NCBI GenBank assembly: GCA_025403435.1
Contig: CM046350.1
Span: forward strand, 5,739,512-5,803,511
Source of the DNA: Artocarpus heterophyllus
Taxonomy: Eukaryota; Streptophyta; Magnoliopsida; Rosales; Moraceae
Direction of reading: 5' to 3'
DNA: 64,000 nucleotides
Each line of letters starts with the position of its first letter. The first letter of the stretch is position 1. The notes beneath the pieces were generated by a model. That model searched no databases, was not told where the DNA came from, and saw nothing but the letters and a program-made list of their open reading frames with translations. Shown in pieces: positions 1 through 10,049 of this stretch. Both the position numbers and the translations under genes were made by a program.

Positions 1-648
1 TTTTCGTCCCGGCTTCTCGGATTTGCCAAGTCCATGAACATTAACCTACACATCAACCGCCTGGACAATCAGCAATTACAAAACCTAAACTTCCAAATCA
101 TCGACTCCTCCGAGGATGAAACCTTAATCATTTGCGCGCAATTCAGACTTCACCACCTGAACCACAATGTACCCGACGAAAGATCGGAATTCTTGAAATC
201 AATTCGGAAAATGGGGCCAAAAGGGGTGATCTTAAGCGAGAACAACACGGAATGCAGCTGCAGCAACTGCGGGGATTTCGCGACGGGGTTCTCGCGGAGG
301 GTCGAGTACTTGTGGAGGTTCCTGGACTCGACGAGCTCGGCGTTCAAAGGGCGAGAGAGCGAGGGGAGGAGGCTGATGGAAGGAGAGGCGGCGAGGGCTT
401 TGACGAATAAGGGGGACATGAACGAAGGGAAGGAGAAATGGTGCGAGAGAATGAGAGGAGCCGGGTTCGCGGGGGAGGCTTTGGGAGAGGACGCCATTGA
501 TGGGGCTCGAGCTCTGTTGAGGAGGTACGACGGCAATTGGGAGATGAGGGTCGATGAGGAAGATGGGGTTGCGGGATTGTGGTGGAAAGGCCAACCTGTT
601 TCGTTTTGTTCGTTGTGGAAATTGGATAAGAAAGTGCGTAACAGTTAA
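1..648 (+). CDS. SCL32: GRAS transcription factor, SCARECROW-LIKE 32-type, C-terminal part (5' end outside window)
   Basis: The reading frame is open from base 1 to the TAA at 646-648, so the gene begins upstream of the window. The ATG at 34 is internal: the residues before it (FSSRLLGFAKS) continue the GRAS domain. Visible parts are the segment after VHIID, an LHRII/PFYRE-like region (ETLIICAQFRLHHL, then VEYLWRFLDSTSSAFKGRES), and the terminal SAW motif with WCERMRGAGFAGEALGED, NWEMRV and LWWKGQPVSFCSLWK. The SAW wording and the run from EYLWRFLDS to ALTN match the SCL32 branch as I know it. GRAS proteins are nuclear transcriptional regulators and are typically intronless, as here. The segment is GC-richer than its surroundings, as expected for a real exon. 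The SCL32 assignment is from recall of the family; the GRAS assignment itself is firm. Confidence 0.86.
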   Translation, partial: FSSRLLGFAKSMNINLHINRLDNQQLQNLNFQIIDSSEDETLIICAQFRLHHLNHNVPDERSEFLKSIRKMGPKGVILSENNTECSCSNCGDFATGFSRRVEYLWRFLDSTSSAFKGRESEGRRLMEGEAARALTNKGDMNEGKEKWCERMRGAGFAGEALGEDAIDGARALLRRYDGNWEMRVDEEDGVAGLWWKGQPVSFCSLWKLDKKVRNS

Positions 649-1960
649 AACCGTTATTTTTCATTCGTACTTATCTTTTTTTTTTTTTCCTGTGTGTTCT
701 GTGTAGGTCTATAGAAAAAGGCTGTTTCTGCAGTCTCATTGTCGCGCTGTGTTTTTTTTTTCCCCTTTCATTTATGTGGTCTTTTTGCTATTATAGTTAT
801 GCAGGTTATCAAAAAAAAAAAAGAAAAAAAAAAGAAATATTGTTTGGCATAGAAATCTGGTTACGACTTGATACCATTATGGGGTAGTTTGAAAATCTTA
901 TGCGATCTAACTGTAACACATTACATGATTAAACAAGTTCTCCAAATAAAATTTAAAAAATATATGATTAACCGATATCTATACCTTCAAGCCAAAAAAA
1001 AGAAGAAGAAATAATCAACTAGACAATAGATCCTCAATGGACAAACTTAGCTGTGTAACGACGTTTAGCTGCTGTGTTTTTATTCTTTTTTTTTTTTAAA
1101 TGTCTTTTGGGAAGGACAACAAATGTTATGATTTTAACCAAAACCTTTGGTACTTCATGAAAGACGATTCCTACCCATAAATTGTTAAGGTAGAAACTGT
1201 GATGGCAAAAAATGTAACAATTAATGATTTGCTTATGAGACACTTGAGTCACACACTTTTTTTTTTTTTTTTTTGGGAAAATAGTGGTTCACACATTTTT
1301 TTTTTAAAAAAATTTGTTGTTGCATAAATAAATTTCATTTATACTCCTACCCCCTTCACGAACAAACCTTGCAAGTTTTATAGTGCAAAATGCCAAGGGA
1401 GTTGTTAGAAAACTGACTGCAGGTTTCTTTTGCTCTTCCTGAAAGATCCATGCGGTCGATCTGTTCTATAGGAATTTGTATGTGGGCTTGCTTCATATAT
1501 ATATATATATACGTATATAAAGTTGATCTATTCATGTTGTCATGGAATTATAATATATATGAAGTTTACTTCCCTTCATCTATCTGGAGGGCGATCAAAA
1601 TGTTCAGAAGATAAGCAAAAGAAGCAGAATCTAGCAAAGATAAACACAATCTAACTGATAAAAATAAAAGTCAAACAGCTGCAACATATGATTTTCAACA
1701 AGGATTGCTACGGAAAGAGCAGAAAAATTATCAGTTCTTCCTAGCTTATCTTACAAGAAGCTGTTTTATTCTTGCAATTGGTTTTGAGATAAAAAAAAAA
1801 AAAAAGGCCTTGTTCTAACTCATTCCCAATTAATAACATAGGTTAGAACCAAAATGTTTTTTTTTCCAATTTTTTTTTTTCACAAAATTTGAATTGCTAC
1901 AGTATTTTTAGTTCAACATTTGATTCAAACTTTTGTTCCAAAACGGGCTGCATATCTTCT
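649..1960. other. Intergenic, 3' flank of the GRAS gene
   Basis: AT-rich sequence with homopolymer A and T runs and a short TA microsatellite near 1496-1511. The first ~150 bases after the stop are probably 3' UTR. I see no coding signal. Confidence 0.6.
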
Positions 1961-2290
1961 TTACCGTGCATTTAGCTTTGCTCTTGCGTGGCCCTTTGAG
2001 ATTTGAAACTGCTCAGTTATACCAAGATGTGCCATGAGAAGCCAGACATGAGTGAGCAGCTCACCACCTTGCCTCAGCTGCTGAGCATGTTGACTTCTTT
2101 GGCACTGACAAGCAGCGTAAACAGCATTTCCACCCGCACATGGCTTACCATTCCCCATTTCTTTTCCTTGTCCCACACTTCAACGATCTCAAAGCCTGTG
2201 CAAGCCTGCAAGCATCGAACAACACCGATTTGCTTCAGTCTCTTTCACTTCCGACGGAAGAAATTTAGTGCTCACTTGGAGTGTGCCTGA
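1961..2290 (-). pseudogene. DUF594 (DUF4220-family) C-terminal remnant
   Basis: Read on the minus strand, three frames successively carry pieces of the conserved DUF594 C-terminus: VLFDACRLAQAL, then VWDKEKKWGMVSHVRVEM, then GGELLTHVWLLMAHLGITEQFQ followed by GHARAKL and a stop at 1961-1963. At least two frameshifts separate the pieces. No DUF4220 membrane region is recognisable upstream, so only the last ~110 residues of a protein normally several hundred residues long remain. The function of the family is not well established. The order and spacing of the conserved pieces make chance unlikely, but the family name comes from memory of its motif. Confidence 0.7.
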
Positions 2291-2889
2291 GTAAATTGAC
2301 TGGTAGGTTTTGCTTTAGTTCAAGTGGTTGTGTGCGTGTGTCCATCATGGTTCAAACCTTGATATTTCATTTCTTTGTTAAAATAAATAAATAAATAATT
2401 GATTAGTAGGTTTGCTTACAAGCAACTAATGAAAAATAAAAATGTTTGCTTTCAAGAACAATGATGAGAAAATGGCGGTTTGCCATCTGATGATGTTTTG
2501 AGGACAGCCTCAGGTGCAAAATGATATGAAAATGTTTCCTGTCGTTCACTTGAGAAAAAACATGGGAAAGTCTATGACTTGTTCGTGCATTGTGTCAAGT
2601 TTGCTATTGGCAATCATAATTTCTTTTGTATTTTGCAATTTTCTGTCGTTGAATACGGAAACTATATGCCGTTTGTATTTAATTAATTTTCATGCTTATT
2701 AACTCTGGATCTTTTGAGCCATGACGGTCATCAATTTGAAAATTTTAAATTGGAGGGTCGTGACTTGAAGAAATACCTCATTTAAGGTTAAATTTTAAAA
2801 GAGTCCACTTTTAATGTCGTTTCAAAGATAAGAACGACATTAATATTGCGTCATCATTAGAGTTGTGACGGCATTTTTTATTATTATTT
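2291..2889. other. Intergenic
   Basis: AT-rich spacer between the DUF594 remnant and a Copia fragment. I see no gene or clear repeat. Confidence 0.5.
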
Positions 2890-4100
2890 TTTAGTGCAAA
2901 GTCCATTAGTTCTAGTTAATCTAAATATCATGACACGCCTTTTCGGATCGTAACTTTAGTCGATGACTGTACTAGATTTACTTGAGTTTTCTTATTCAAA
3001 AATAAATCTAATGCAACTCATGTACTTCCTCGATTTTTTAATCTGATTGACACTCAATTTGATAAGAAAATCAAATAGTTCAGATCTAATAATGCTAAAG
3101 AATTAGCATTCACTGATTTCTTCAATGAAAAGGGTGTTTTGCATCAATTTTCATGCATAGAAACCCCTCAGCAGAAGTTTGTTATAGAATGGAAGCAGCA
3201 ACATCTGTTAAATGTGGCACGAGCCTTATACTTTCAGTTGCGTGTTCCCATTCAATATTGGACTGAATGCATACTCTGTACCACTTATTTGGTTAATAGA
3301 ACTCCTTCTCCACTGCGTCAAAACCAAACCCTTTATGAAGTTCTTTACAAGTCTCCAGTTCATTACTCTAATTTTAGAGTGTTTGGCTGTTTGGCCTTTG
3401 CATCTACTCTTCAAGCTCACATAACTAAGTTTGAGCCTCGAGCACGTCTATGTGTGATGCTTGGTTATCCTACTGGTGTTAAAGGGTATAAGCTGCTTGA
3501 TATTCAATCCCAACAAGTATTTGTATCAAGAGATGTTATCTTTCATGAGACTTTTTTCCATTCCATTCGTTACTACAGAAGAATCCCTAGGGGATCCTTT
3601 CCCTGACTTGGTTATCCGTAATTCAACACTTCAACCAATTTACCAATTTACCCTACTTCACCTAATCCTACCATGTCTCAGCCTACTCAGATCATCCAAT
3701 ATAGTTCTCCTCAAACACAACTTACTCCTCATCTCAGGAAATCCTCTCATCCTACAAAACCTCCATCTTACTTGCAAGACTATCATTGTAACCTTTTGTC
3801 TCATCAACCCAACTTATCCCCTTTCATTTCGAAATATCCCTTATCCAACTATGTTGGTTATAATTCCCTATCTCGTTCTCACAAAGCTTTTACCTTAGCC
3901 ATATCTTCTCACTTTGAGCCACAATTCTACCATCAAGCTGTTCAATATCCACATTGGAAAGATGCTGTGTAAGATAAACTACAGGCCATGGATTCCAACA
4001 AAACATGGTCAGTAGTACCTTTACCTCCTGGGAAACACTTCATTGGTTGTAAATGCGTTTATAAAATTAAGTATAAATCGGATGGTTTCATTGATTGCTT
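2890..4100 (+). mobile_element. Truncated Ty1/Copia retrotransposon fragment (integrase to start of reverse transcriptase)
   Basis: The integrase core begins near 2950 with TLVDDCTRFTWVFL, which includes a catalytic Asp. It continues through the C-terminal integrase part (LNVARALYFQ, YWTECILCTTYLVNRTPS, FRVFGCLAFAS, EPRARLCVMLGYPTGVKGYKL) to about 3550, where the frame shifts. A linker follows, then the start of the RT domain at about 3900-4095 (LQAMDSNKTW, HFIGCKCVYKIKYKSDG). Similarity stops abruptly after SDGFID, just before the usual KARLVAKG motif. No LTR, gag or protease is recognisable on either side. An in-frame stop near 3078, the frameshift and a TAA at 3970-3972 show it is dead. 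Confidence 0.88.
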
Positions 4101-4484
4101 AATGCCTCGCCTGCCTGAAAATTAAAAACAACGGTGTTGTTAAACCAAAATAAATGTCAGTCTCAGTAATGAAGAGGAAAAGAAAAATAATGGCACAAAC
4201 CAATTTGCAGTCCTACCTTCCTTGCCCCCAATATGTGAGATTGTGCTCTATCCTTTAACTGCTGTACCAACTTGAAAGTTCTGTTTGTTCAAGGACATAA
4301 AAAAATTTAAAGGAAAACAATTGTAGGTCTGTCACGTTTGATCGAACTTAAATCTTACCTGAAAGTTCAATGACAAACTGACTTAACAAGTTTGAACAGT
4401 AGCTGGAGAATCCATCACTGTATCTTGTTTACTGCATAGAACATTGCTTCAGAATCTAAGACTGATGTTCTGAGATTTCTAAAC

Positions 4485-4522
<38 letters not shown>

Positions 4523-4865
4523 GAAAGTTAGATGACGCCGTTGGTTCAAATCCGCAATAATCTATGCGTTCATCCAACATATCTCTCTCTGCTTTTCTTT
4601 TTTCTTTTTTCTTTTTTTTGTCTTGATATATTAAATTTGTTTTACTGGTATTCAAGGAATCAACAATAACATTAGAAGACATTATAATTGAGGAAATATT
4701 GACTTCCGAGTCTTTCTTAAATATTATAAGATACGACTCATCGTTATCTGGGCAGTACTTTTGAAAAAGGCTTATTCTACATGTTGATTTATAATCTGAA
4801 ATAAAAAATTTTGAACTGGATGCGATCTAGTCACTCATTTATTTTTTTATATAGGAATTAAGATT
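4101..4865. other. Intergenic with long T tract
   Basis: A T run of about 30 bases lies near 4489-4519. A GGTTCAAATCC string at ~4543 resembles a tRNA B-box but has no cloverleaf around it. Otherwise featureless and AT-rich. Confidence 0.5.
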
Positions 4866-5645
4866 AATTACAAAACTTCCCCTCAACTATAGTTTTTGTA
4901 ACATTTTGTCTTCCAAGCTTCAAAACATAACATCTATTCTCCCTGAAGTATGAACTGTTAACAAAATGGTCACTTTGTTAGAATTTTAATGACAAATTGA
5001 TAAATAATTTTAATTTTAAGGGTATTTTGATAATCTTACTTATAAAAACAACCAAAAAAATTAAAACTATAATAAAAATAGCCTTTATTGATGATAAAAA
5101 AATCAACTAAAACATATTACTATCCAGATCCCTCTTTTTTCCATATACTATTTTTTTTAAAAAAAAATTGTTGACTTTTTTTACACTCAAAAAGTATTTT
5201 GAAATTTTAAAATATATAAATACTAATTAAAACTTCAAAAATATGAAAGAAATTTTATTAATGTTGTCAGAGTTTTTTCTCTTTGAAAATTTTATGTTAT
5301 ATTGAATATATTTATACTATATTCTTTTTCATTTCACTAATATGTATTACTTTTAAAATTTCAAAATACTTTTTAGGTGTGAAACAAATAAAATTTTGAA
5401 AATTTTGGCATGTCAAAAGAGAAGTATTCCAATAGTATAAGGGTTTTAATTTTTTTTTTTTTTTAATCATCAATAAAGACTATTTTTGTTATGGTTTTAA
5501 TTGTTATAATTATTTTTATAACCAAAATTATCAAAATACCCTTAACTTTATAATCATTTGTCAATTCTCCATTAAAGTTCTATTAAAAAGACTATTTTTG
5601 TTAACAGTTCATACATCAGAGAAAACATATATTACGTTTTAAAGT
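4866..5645. mobile_element. Foldback/MITE-like element with long inverted repeats
   Basis: The left arm (from ~4870) and the reverse complement of the right arm (ending ~5645) match over most of their length with scattered mismatches. Shared strings include TATGAACTGTTAACAAAA, AAGGGTATTTTGATAAT and AAAGTATTTTGAAATTTTAAAA. The centre of symmetry is near 5260, so nearly the whole 780 bp is one imperfect palindrome without coding capacity. This fits a non-autonomous DNA transposon with long terminal inverted repeats. I could not define a target-site duplication, so the superfamily is open. Confidence 0.75.
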
Positions 5646-5662
5646 TCAAGGATAAAGTGTTA

Positions 5663-5702
5663 ATCAGGCTATAATTCCTGATTTCTTGAATTATAGCCTG
5701 AT
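5663..5702. repeat. Perfect 15-bp hairpin
   Basis: ATCAGGCTATAATTC at 5663-5677 is exactly inverted at 5688-5702 around a 10-base loop. It directly abuts the foldback element. Confidence 0.8.
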
Positions 5703-5712
5703 GAATATTACT

Positions 5713-5834
5713 AGGGTGTTTGGAAGAGTACTTCAAACCAATTATTTGAACAGTAAAAAGTTATAATAAAACTTTCACATGTTATAGTTCTCAAGTTTAA
5801 ATTGTTAGTTTAAACTATTTTTTCAAATACTCTA
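5713..5834. mobile_element. Small MITE copy, family with GGTGTTTGG termini
   Basis: Begins AGGGTGTTTGGAAG and ends CAAATACTCT. The interior carries the family string about ~ACATGTTATAG and TTTAAACT pairs seen in better-preserved copies at 25251 and 40562. It is degenerate, and the boundaries are approximate. Confidence 0.45.
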
Positions 5835-8122
5835 TAACGAAGTCTCGATGGGAATATTCATTAAGAGTCGACGAACTATTTCCACTGATGAATTTATGTT
5901 CAAGTTTTAGGCGATTATACGCACAAACGCTCATTTTGGTGTCTAAAGTGTGAGTTGTGCTCTCCAGAGATGAGACTTTTATCTCTAAACGCTCATATCA
6001 TAATAATGTTATAATAATACGTCATGCAATTTTAGCACCTTCGATAGAAAAATATACATGACACCTTCGATGTTAAATATTATCACTAATAAAAGGTGAG
6101 TCTTACTTGTAGGTCCCGTAATTTCTATTAGTGGATGAAATTAGCACAACCGATGCCTTATAACAATGTTAAGACAAGAAACATGGAAGCAACAAATATA
6201 AAAAGTTTATAAAAGAATTAGCACAACTAATGCCTTACAGCAATGCTAAGACAGGAAGCATGGAAGCAACAAATATAAAAAGTTTATAAAAACATTTTAC
6301 ACAAAAACCAATATACTTAGGGTGTTTAATAAAAGTTTCTAAAAACGCTTTGCACAAAAATCAATATACTTTTTAAGTTATTTTAAAAAGTTAAAATTTG
6401 TAGCTTTTAATCCTGCTTTTACTTTAAGCAAAAATAATGCTTCTAAAAAAACGTAGCAATCCCAAACAGAGTCATAGATGTCTCAAAGTCAACTGACGAA
6501 AAATTCTTTACAACGAGCTTTTCAATTTTTATCAATGTGCATGAAAACTGCACATAGTCCACTCAGGAACGATCTTTGTTCTTATGATCTCCAAGTAGGA
6601 TCAAGTTGCAACGTGGATATTGTTCTATGGAGCCCCAGGAACTATATCCACCTTCTTAGGTAAATCCAAACTACCCAATTTATAGACAATTTCTGGGAAG
6701 AGGTGAATTGTTCAACATGCATGTGGTATGTCAAAAAAAAATTATTCAAGCATTTTTCGTTGGGAAAAATTTTGTTAGACCAGCATGTGGTGCAAAGTTA
6801 TGATTTGTTTTTGAACCATTAAATTGACTTGAAATTAACGTGACATGTTGATCATGACTAATTAGCTTGGCATATCGATGATCAAGATTTGTCACCGGAC
6901 AATTCTATATAAAACTAATTATGTGTGATTTAGTATGTGTGTTTAGAATGTTTCAAGTGGATTTGAATATATGAAATTACAAAAACAGGTGTCTGATAGG
7001 CGCAAACTTAACCCCTCTTCTTAAGCTCCAATTGTTTTGAACTATTTTTTATGGTAAAAACTACTTTTATTCTCGTTTTTAGTTATGAATCATAGTTTTC
7101 TAAACACCAGTTGTTGTTTTAAAGCTGATGTGACTTTTTATTTTCATTTTAAACATTTGTATTTTAAACACTAGCTCAAAATCACAATTTAAACTATATA
7201 GTTTAAAACTAATAATTTAAACTACAAAACTGAAAACCATATCATTCCAAACCCCGTACCAGCAACATTAATTGCGAAAAAAACTGCTGTGAAGCTTTTT
7301 ATTTCGTTGTGCGTTGACGGGAAAATTTTTCAGCTTTCTGCCAATATATTTCGTGCTTTTTATGCCGGAATGAGAAGGTTCAATCCCGAAGACCAAACAT
7401 TCAATGGGTCATGTAAATAGGAAATAACATAATTGGCAAGTGAGTTATGGTGTGAAAAATACAGGACTATCATCAAGTAACGCACAAAATGTGTAATTTT
7501 TACATTATGCGGTCTGAAAAAGTTTTAGGCCCACTTGCTAACCTTTTTTTTTTTCAATTTTTTTTTATATGTGAGGTAAAGAAATCATATTTTAAAGCCA
7601 TTGCTTCCATTGGTTTATATAATATATGTAGGACTTACTTCTCGATACACTAATTATAATTTTATGTACTTTAAGCATGGTAATTAGTGCTTTTCGGCAT
7701 TTTATTTTTAGATGACAAATTTAGGCATTATCATAATCAGTTACCCTAATCATAACTTCCATCTTCTAATCTGATCTATCATCTATTGTCGCGGCGGCAT
7801 GACATCGGATGTTTTGTCCTTCATGAAGAAAAAGATGGTAACAAATCCTAGCTAAAAAAATTAACAAAAATTAAGCAGTCTATAACGGATATAATTCATA
7901 ATGAGCAATTAAGAAATCAGATGGAATTATTAGGGAAAAAAAATGCAATTCATTTAAAATCCATAAATGACTAAATTCGAAGAATCCCAACAAGCTCAAA
8001 CCATTATTAAACCCACAAAACAATCCAAAACCAAACCACAAACTAGCTTGCTAGTTATACAACAAAAGATATCAGAAAATTTTTCAAGACAAATGAATTT
8101 TCAATATCTAATAATAAGGGCG
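5835..8122. other. Intergenic, AT-rich
   Basis: Long AT-rich spacer. Apart from a 77-bp tandem duplication (listed separately), I see no gene, RNA gene or element I can name. Confidence 0.5.
6139..6292. repeat. 77-bp tandem duplication (two copies)
   Basis: Unit 6139-6215 begins AATTAGCACAACCGATGCC and is repeated at 6216-6292 with about eight substitutions. Both end in an identical AAATATAAAAAGTTTATAAAA-type tail. The function is unknown. Confidence 0.85.
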
Positions 8123-8751
8123 TTAGTTTTTACCACCAAGAGCACCCTTGAGCTTCTTCACTTGAGCGTCGTCAAGAATGTGATCTTCTCCACCAAAAGA
8201 GAGGCCAAGTCATTAGCAAACAAAGCAAAGTCCAGGATTTGAAGTCCCGGGTTGGGGTTCTGAAGAAAGCACGGGCCAATGCATGAGTCTTGTGGTCATT
8301 CAACTGAAAATGCAACAACTTGTGGGAAAACCATGATGTCTCCCTTCTTAAGTGGCTTTACGTAATGTACATTGGCCGAGCTGGATACAAAGCCAGCCGT
8401 TATTTTTCCATGCAACACCACCAGAATCTCGTTGGCCGCCGGTTGGGTGTGGAATGGGATGACCCCGCCCGGTGCAAGGTCTAGCCGGGCCGCTGACAGG
8501 CCCAACCCGTTCAGGGACGCAAATTGGGACACGAAGGCGGGTGTCACGGCGGCGCTTATGATGTTGGTGGTGTTCCCGGCCGTCGCAAGGCCCGACTACA
8601 CGAAGTCATCGGCGGTGACCTTCTTCGGGTCCTTGCAGTGGTAGCCCGACGGGGTGTCGGGGGCTGGTAGGTCCGCCACGCAGAAGTCGGCCGCCTTTGA
8701 AGGAGAGGAGAAGAGGAGGGAGATGGTGAGGAAGAGAATAATATGGAGCAT
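8123..8751 (-). pseudogene. Germin-like protein (cupin) pseudogene
   Basis: The start ATG at 8751 opens a signal peptide of about 20 residues (MLHIILFLTISLLFSSPSKA) followed by FCVADLPAPDTPSGYHCK, the germin N-terminus. Germins are secreted apoplastic cupins, often with Mn-dependent oxidase or superoxide dismutase activity. An in-frame TAG at 8596-8598 stops the protein at codon 52. Beyond it the same frame continues with [27 protein letters not shown] and germin box 1. There the conserved HxH metal ligands read HTQ (Gln codon at 8443-8445), so one ligand His is lost. At ~8298-8310 the frame breaks, the end of box 2 appears in another frame, and a further shift occurs before PGLQILDFALFANDLAS. 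The ancestral C-terminus KKLKGALGGKN and a TAA follow at 8123-8125. The full length of 629 bp is normal for the family, and no intron is present. The lesions make a functional product very unlikely. Confidence 0.9.
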
Positions 8752-8867
8752 TTTTCCTTTTTCTTTATTGCTAGTACCACAACTTAATTCTTAAGCTTCT
8801 ACTGTAGGGGCACGGTGTTGTTGATGGGCTTGGAGTGGGTTCATTATCTAGTAGTGAGGCTTGAGAT

Positions 8868-9275
8868 AAAAGGGCTTTGTAGAATGAAAGATGGCCACAA
8901 ATCTGGTGCATAGTTTTGGGTCATATTCTTTGGGGGATTGTCAGCTATCATTTCTAACCACAACAGGGAGTTCACTTTCTGTTGTTATTAACCATCACCC
9001 AGTCATACGCATATTGACATATAAATTGAATATCCACGTTTTCAAACTATGAATGGTACGTGTATACATACATATATATATATATATGACAAATTATATA
9101 TGTATCTCTCTAGGCTAAAGTTTGGCATATTATAATACATCACAAGAATTAATATACTGCGGGTCCAGAGTGGTCACATGGGAAGAAAAAGGAAATTTCG
9201 TAAAGAGACAATTTGACAGCTAACTTCCCGATGGGTAGCATTTCTCACCTTTTTTCTGGTCCCTTTCAAACGATA
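8868..9275. repeat. Diverged duplication, copy 1 (upstream flank of the germin-like pseudogene)
   Basis: Similar in order to 11032-11450. Paired strings include CTTGAGATAAA, GTGCATAGTTTTGGG/GTGCATGGTTTGGGG, GGGGATTGT, CAATTTGACAGCTA/CAGTTTGACAGCTA and GATGGGTAGCA/AATGGGTGGCA. It lies immediately upstream of the minus-strand germin-like ATG, so it probably includes that gene's former promoter. Confidence 0.65.
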
Positions 9276-9520
9276 AGGAATGGGTTTGGTGTATGCCTTG
9301 TATTAAACCATATACAGAGAGTTGTTTTTTTGGCATGGCAAAATAATTATTGCATGAAAAAATGAATAATACTTTGCATATTATGCATGGCTTATCACAT
9401 TAAACCTGCAGGTACATACAAATTTGCTCAACCTTTGCCCCTTCCTCAAAAAGACTGAACAGGAAAAACTGCTCTCTCTTACTCTCCCAGCAATTCAAAG
9501 TCATTGGTTTTGTTTGAAAT

Positions 9521-9628
9521 ATGGGGAAAAAAAAAGGTTACAGTACAAAAGATATTAGCGATGGGAATTTGCAAAGAGCTCTGGGAGTTTCTTCAGTTGC
9601 ATTGCCCACTGAAGCTGGCTCTTCTCAG
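9521..9628 (+). other. Possible orphan first exon (weak)
   Basis: An ATG opens 36 codons (MGKKKGYSTKDISDGNLQ...) ending exactly at a CAG|GTAAGC donor-like site. The frame then stops at 9653-9655. I recognise no family and find no convincing downstream exon. It may be chance or the relic of a lost gene. Confidence 0.2.
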
Positions 9629-9690
9629 GTAAGCCTGCGGCCAAGTGAAGAATAGGGGGTGCCAAGAATTATCTATTGGTTTTTTCATCA

Positions 9691-9763
9691 CACTACAACA
9701 AAACGGGGACTTATTGGCGTCAAATTTTCATGTCGGCCTAAAATCGACGTGAAATAGTTAGTG
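9691..9763. mobile_element. CACTA-type transposon terminus fragment
   Basis: CACTACAACAAAA at 9691 is the classic end of plant CACTA (En/Spm-like) elements. A TAGTG at 9759-9763 closes a 73-bp unit. It is too short for a normal MITE, so it is more likely a terminal fragment or an internally deleted remnant. Confidence 0.5.
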
Positions 9764-9789
9764 TTTTCTTTCTTTCTTTTTTTTTTATG

Positions 9790-10030
9790 GTTATTCTATT
9801 AAGGTTATGCACTCAGGCTTTCTAGTTTTACTGCGCTATTCTTCCCTTCTTCTAAGTAGGTTTGGATGCCTTTGGGTGCTTTCCCGGTGAGGGAGTACCA
9901 AGGAAAAGAATTTATCTCCTTCTCATCTCTATCTCTTCCAACCAAAAAACAATATGGTCACGCCACGGATATCAGTAGAAAGCGAAACCTCGACTTTCCC
10001 CCTTCCCATCTGTAGCCCTATTCTAGCATT
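9790..10030. other. Compositionally distinct segment, possibly organelle-derived
   Basis: Between a pyrimidine tract and an A20 run lies about 240 bp of GC-richer, non-repetitive sequence (TGCTTTCCCGGTGAGGGAG, GCGAAACCTCGACTTTCCC) unlike its AT-rich neighbours. It resembles plant mitochondrial intergenic DNA, but this is an impression only. No gene is visible. Confidence 0.25.
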
Positions 10031-10049
10031 AAAAAAAAAAAAAAAAAAA

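Noticed and set aside
4535..4560. tRNA-like B-box (GGTTCAAATCC)
   Set aside because: No A-box or cloverleaf pairing upstream. An isolated match of this length is expected by chance.
7967..8242. 91-codon plus-strand frame
   Set aside because: It is antisense to the 3' part of the germin-like pseudogene.
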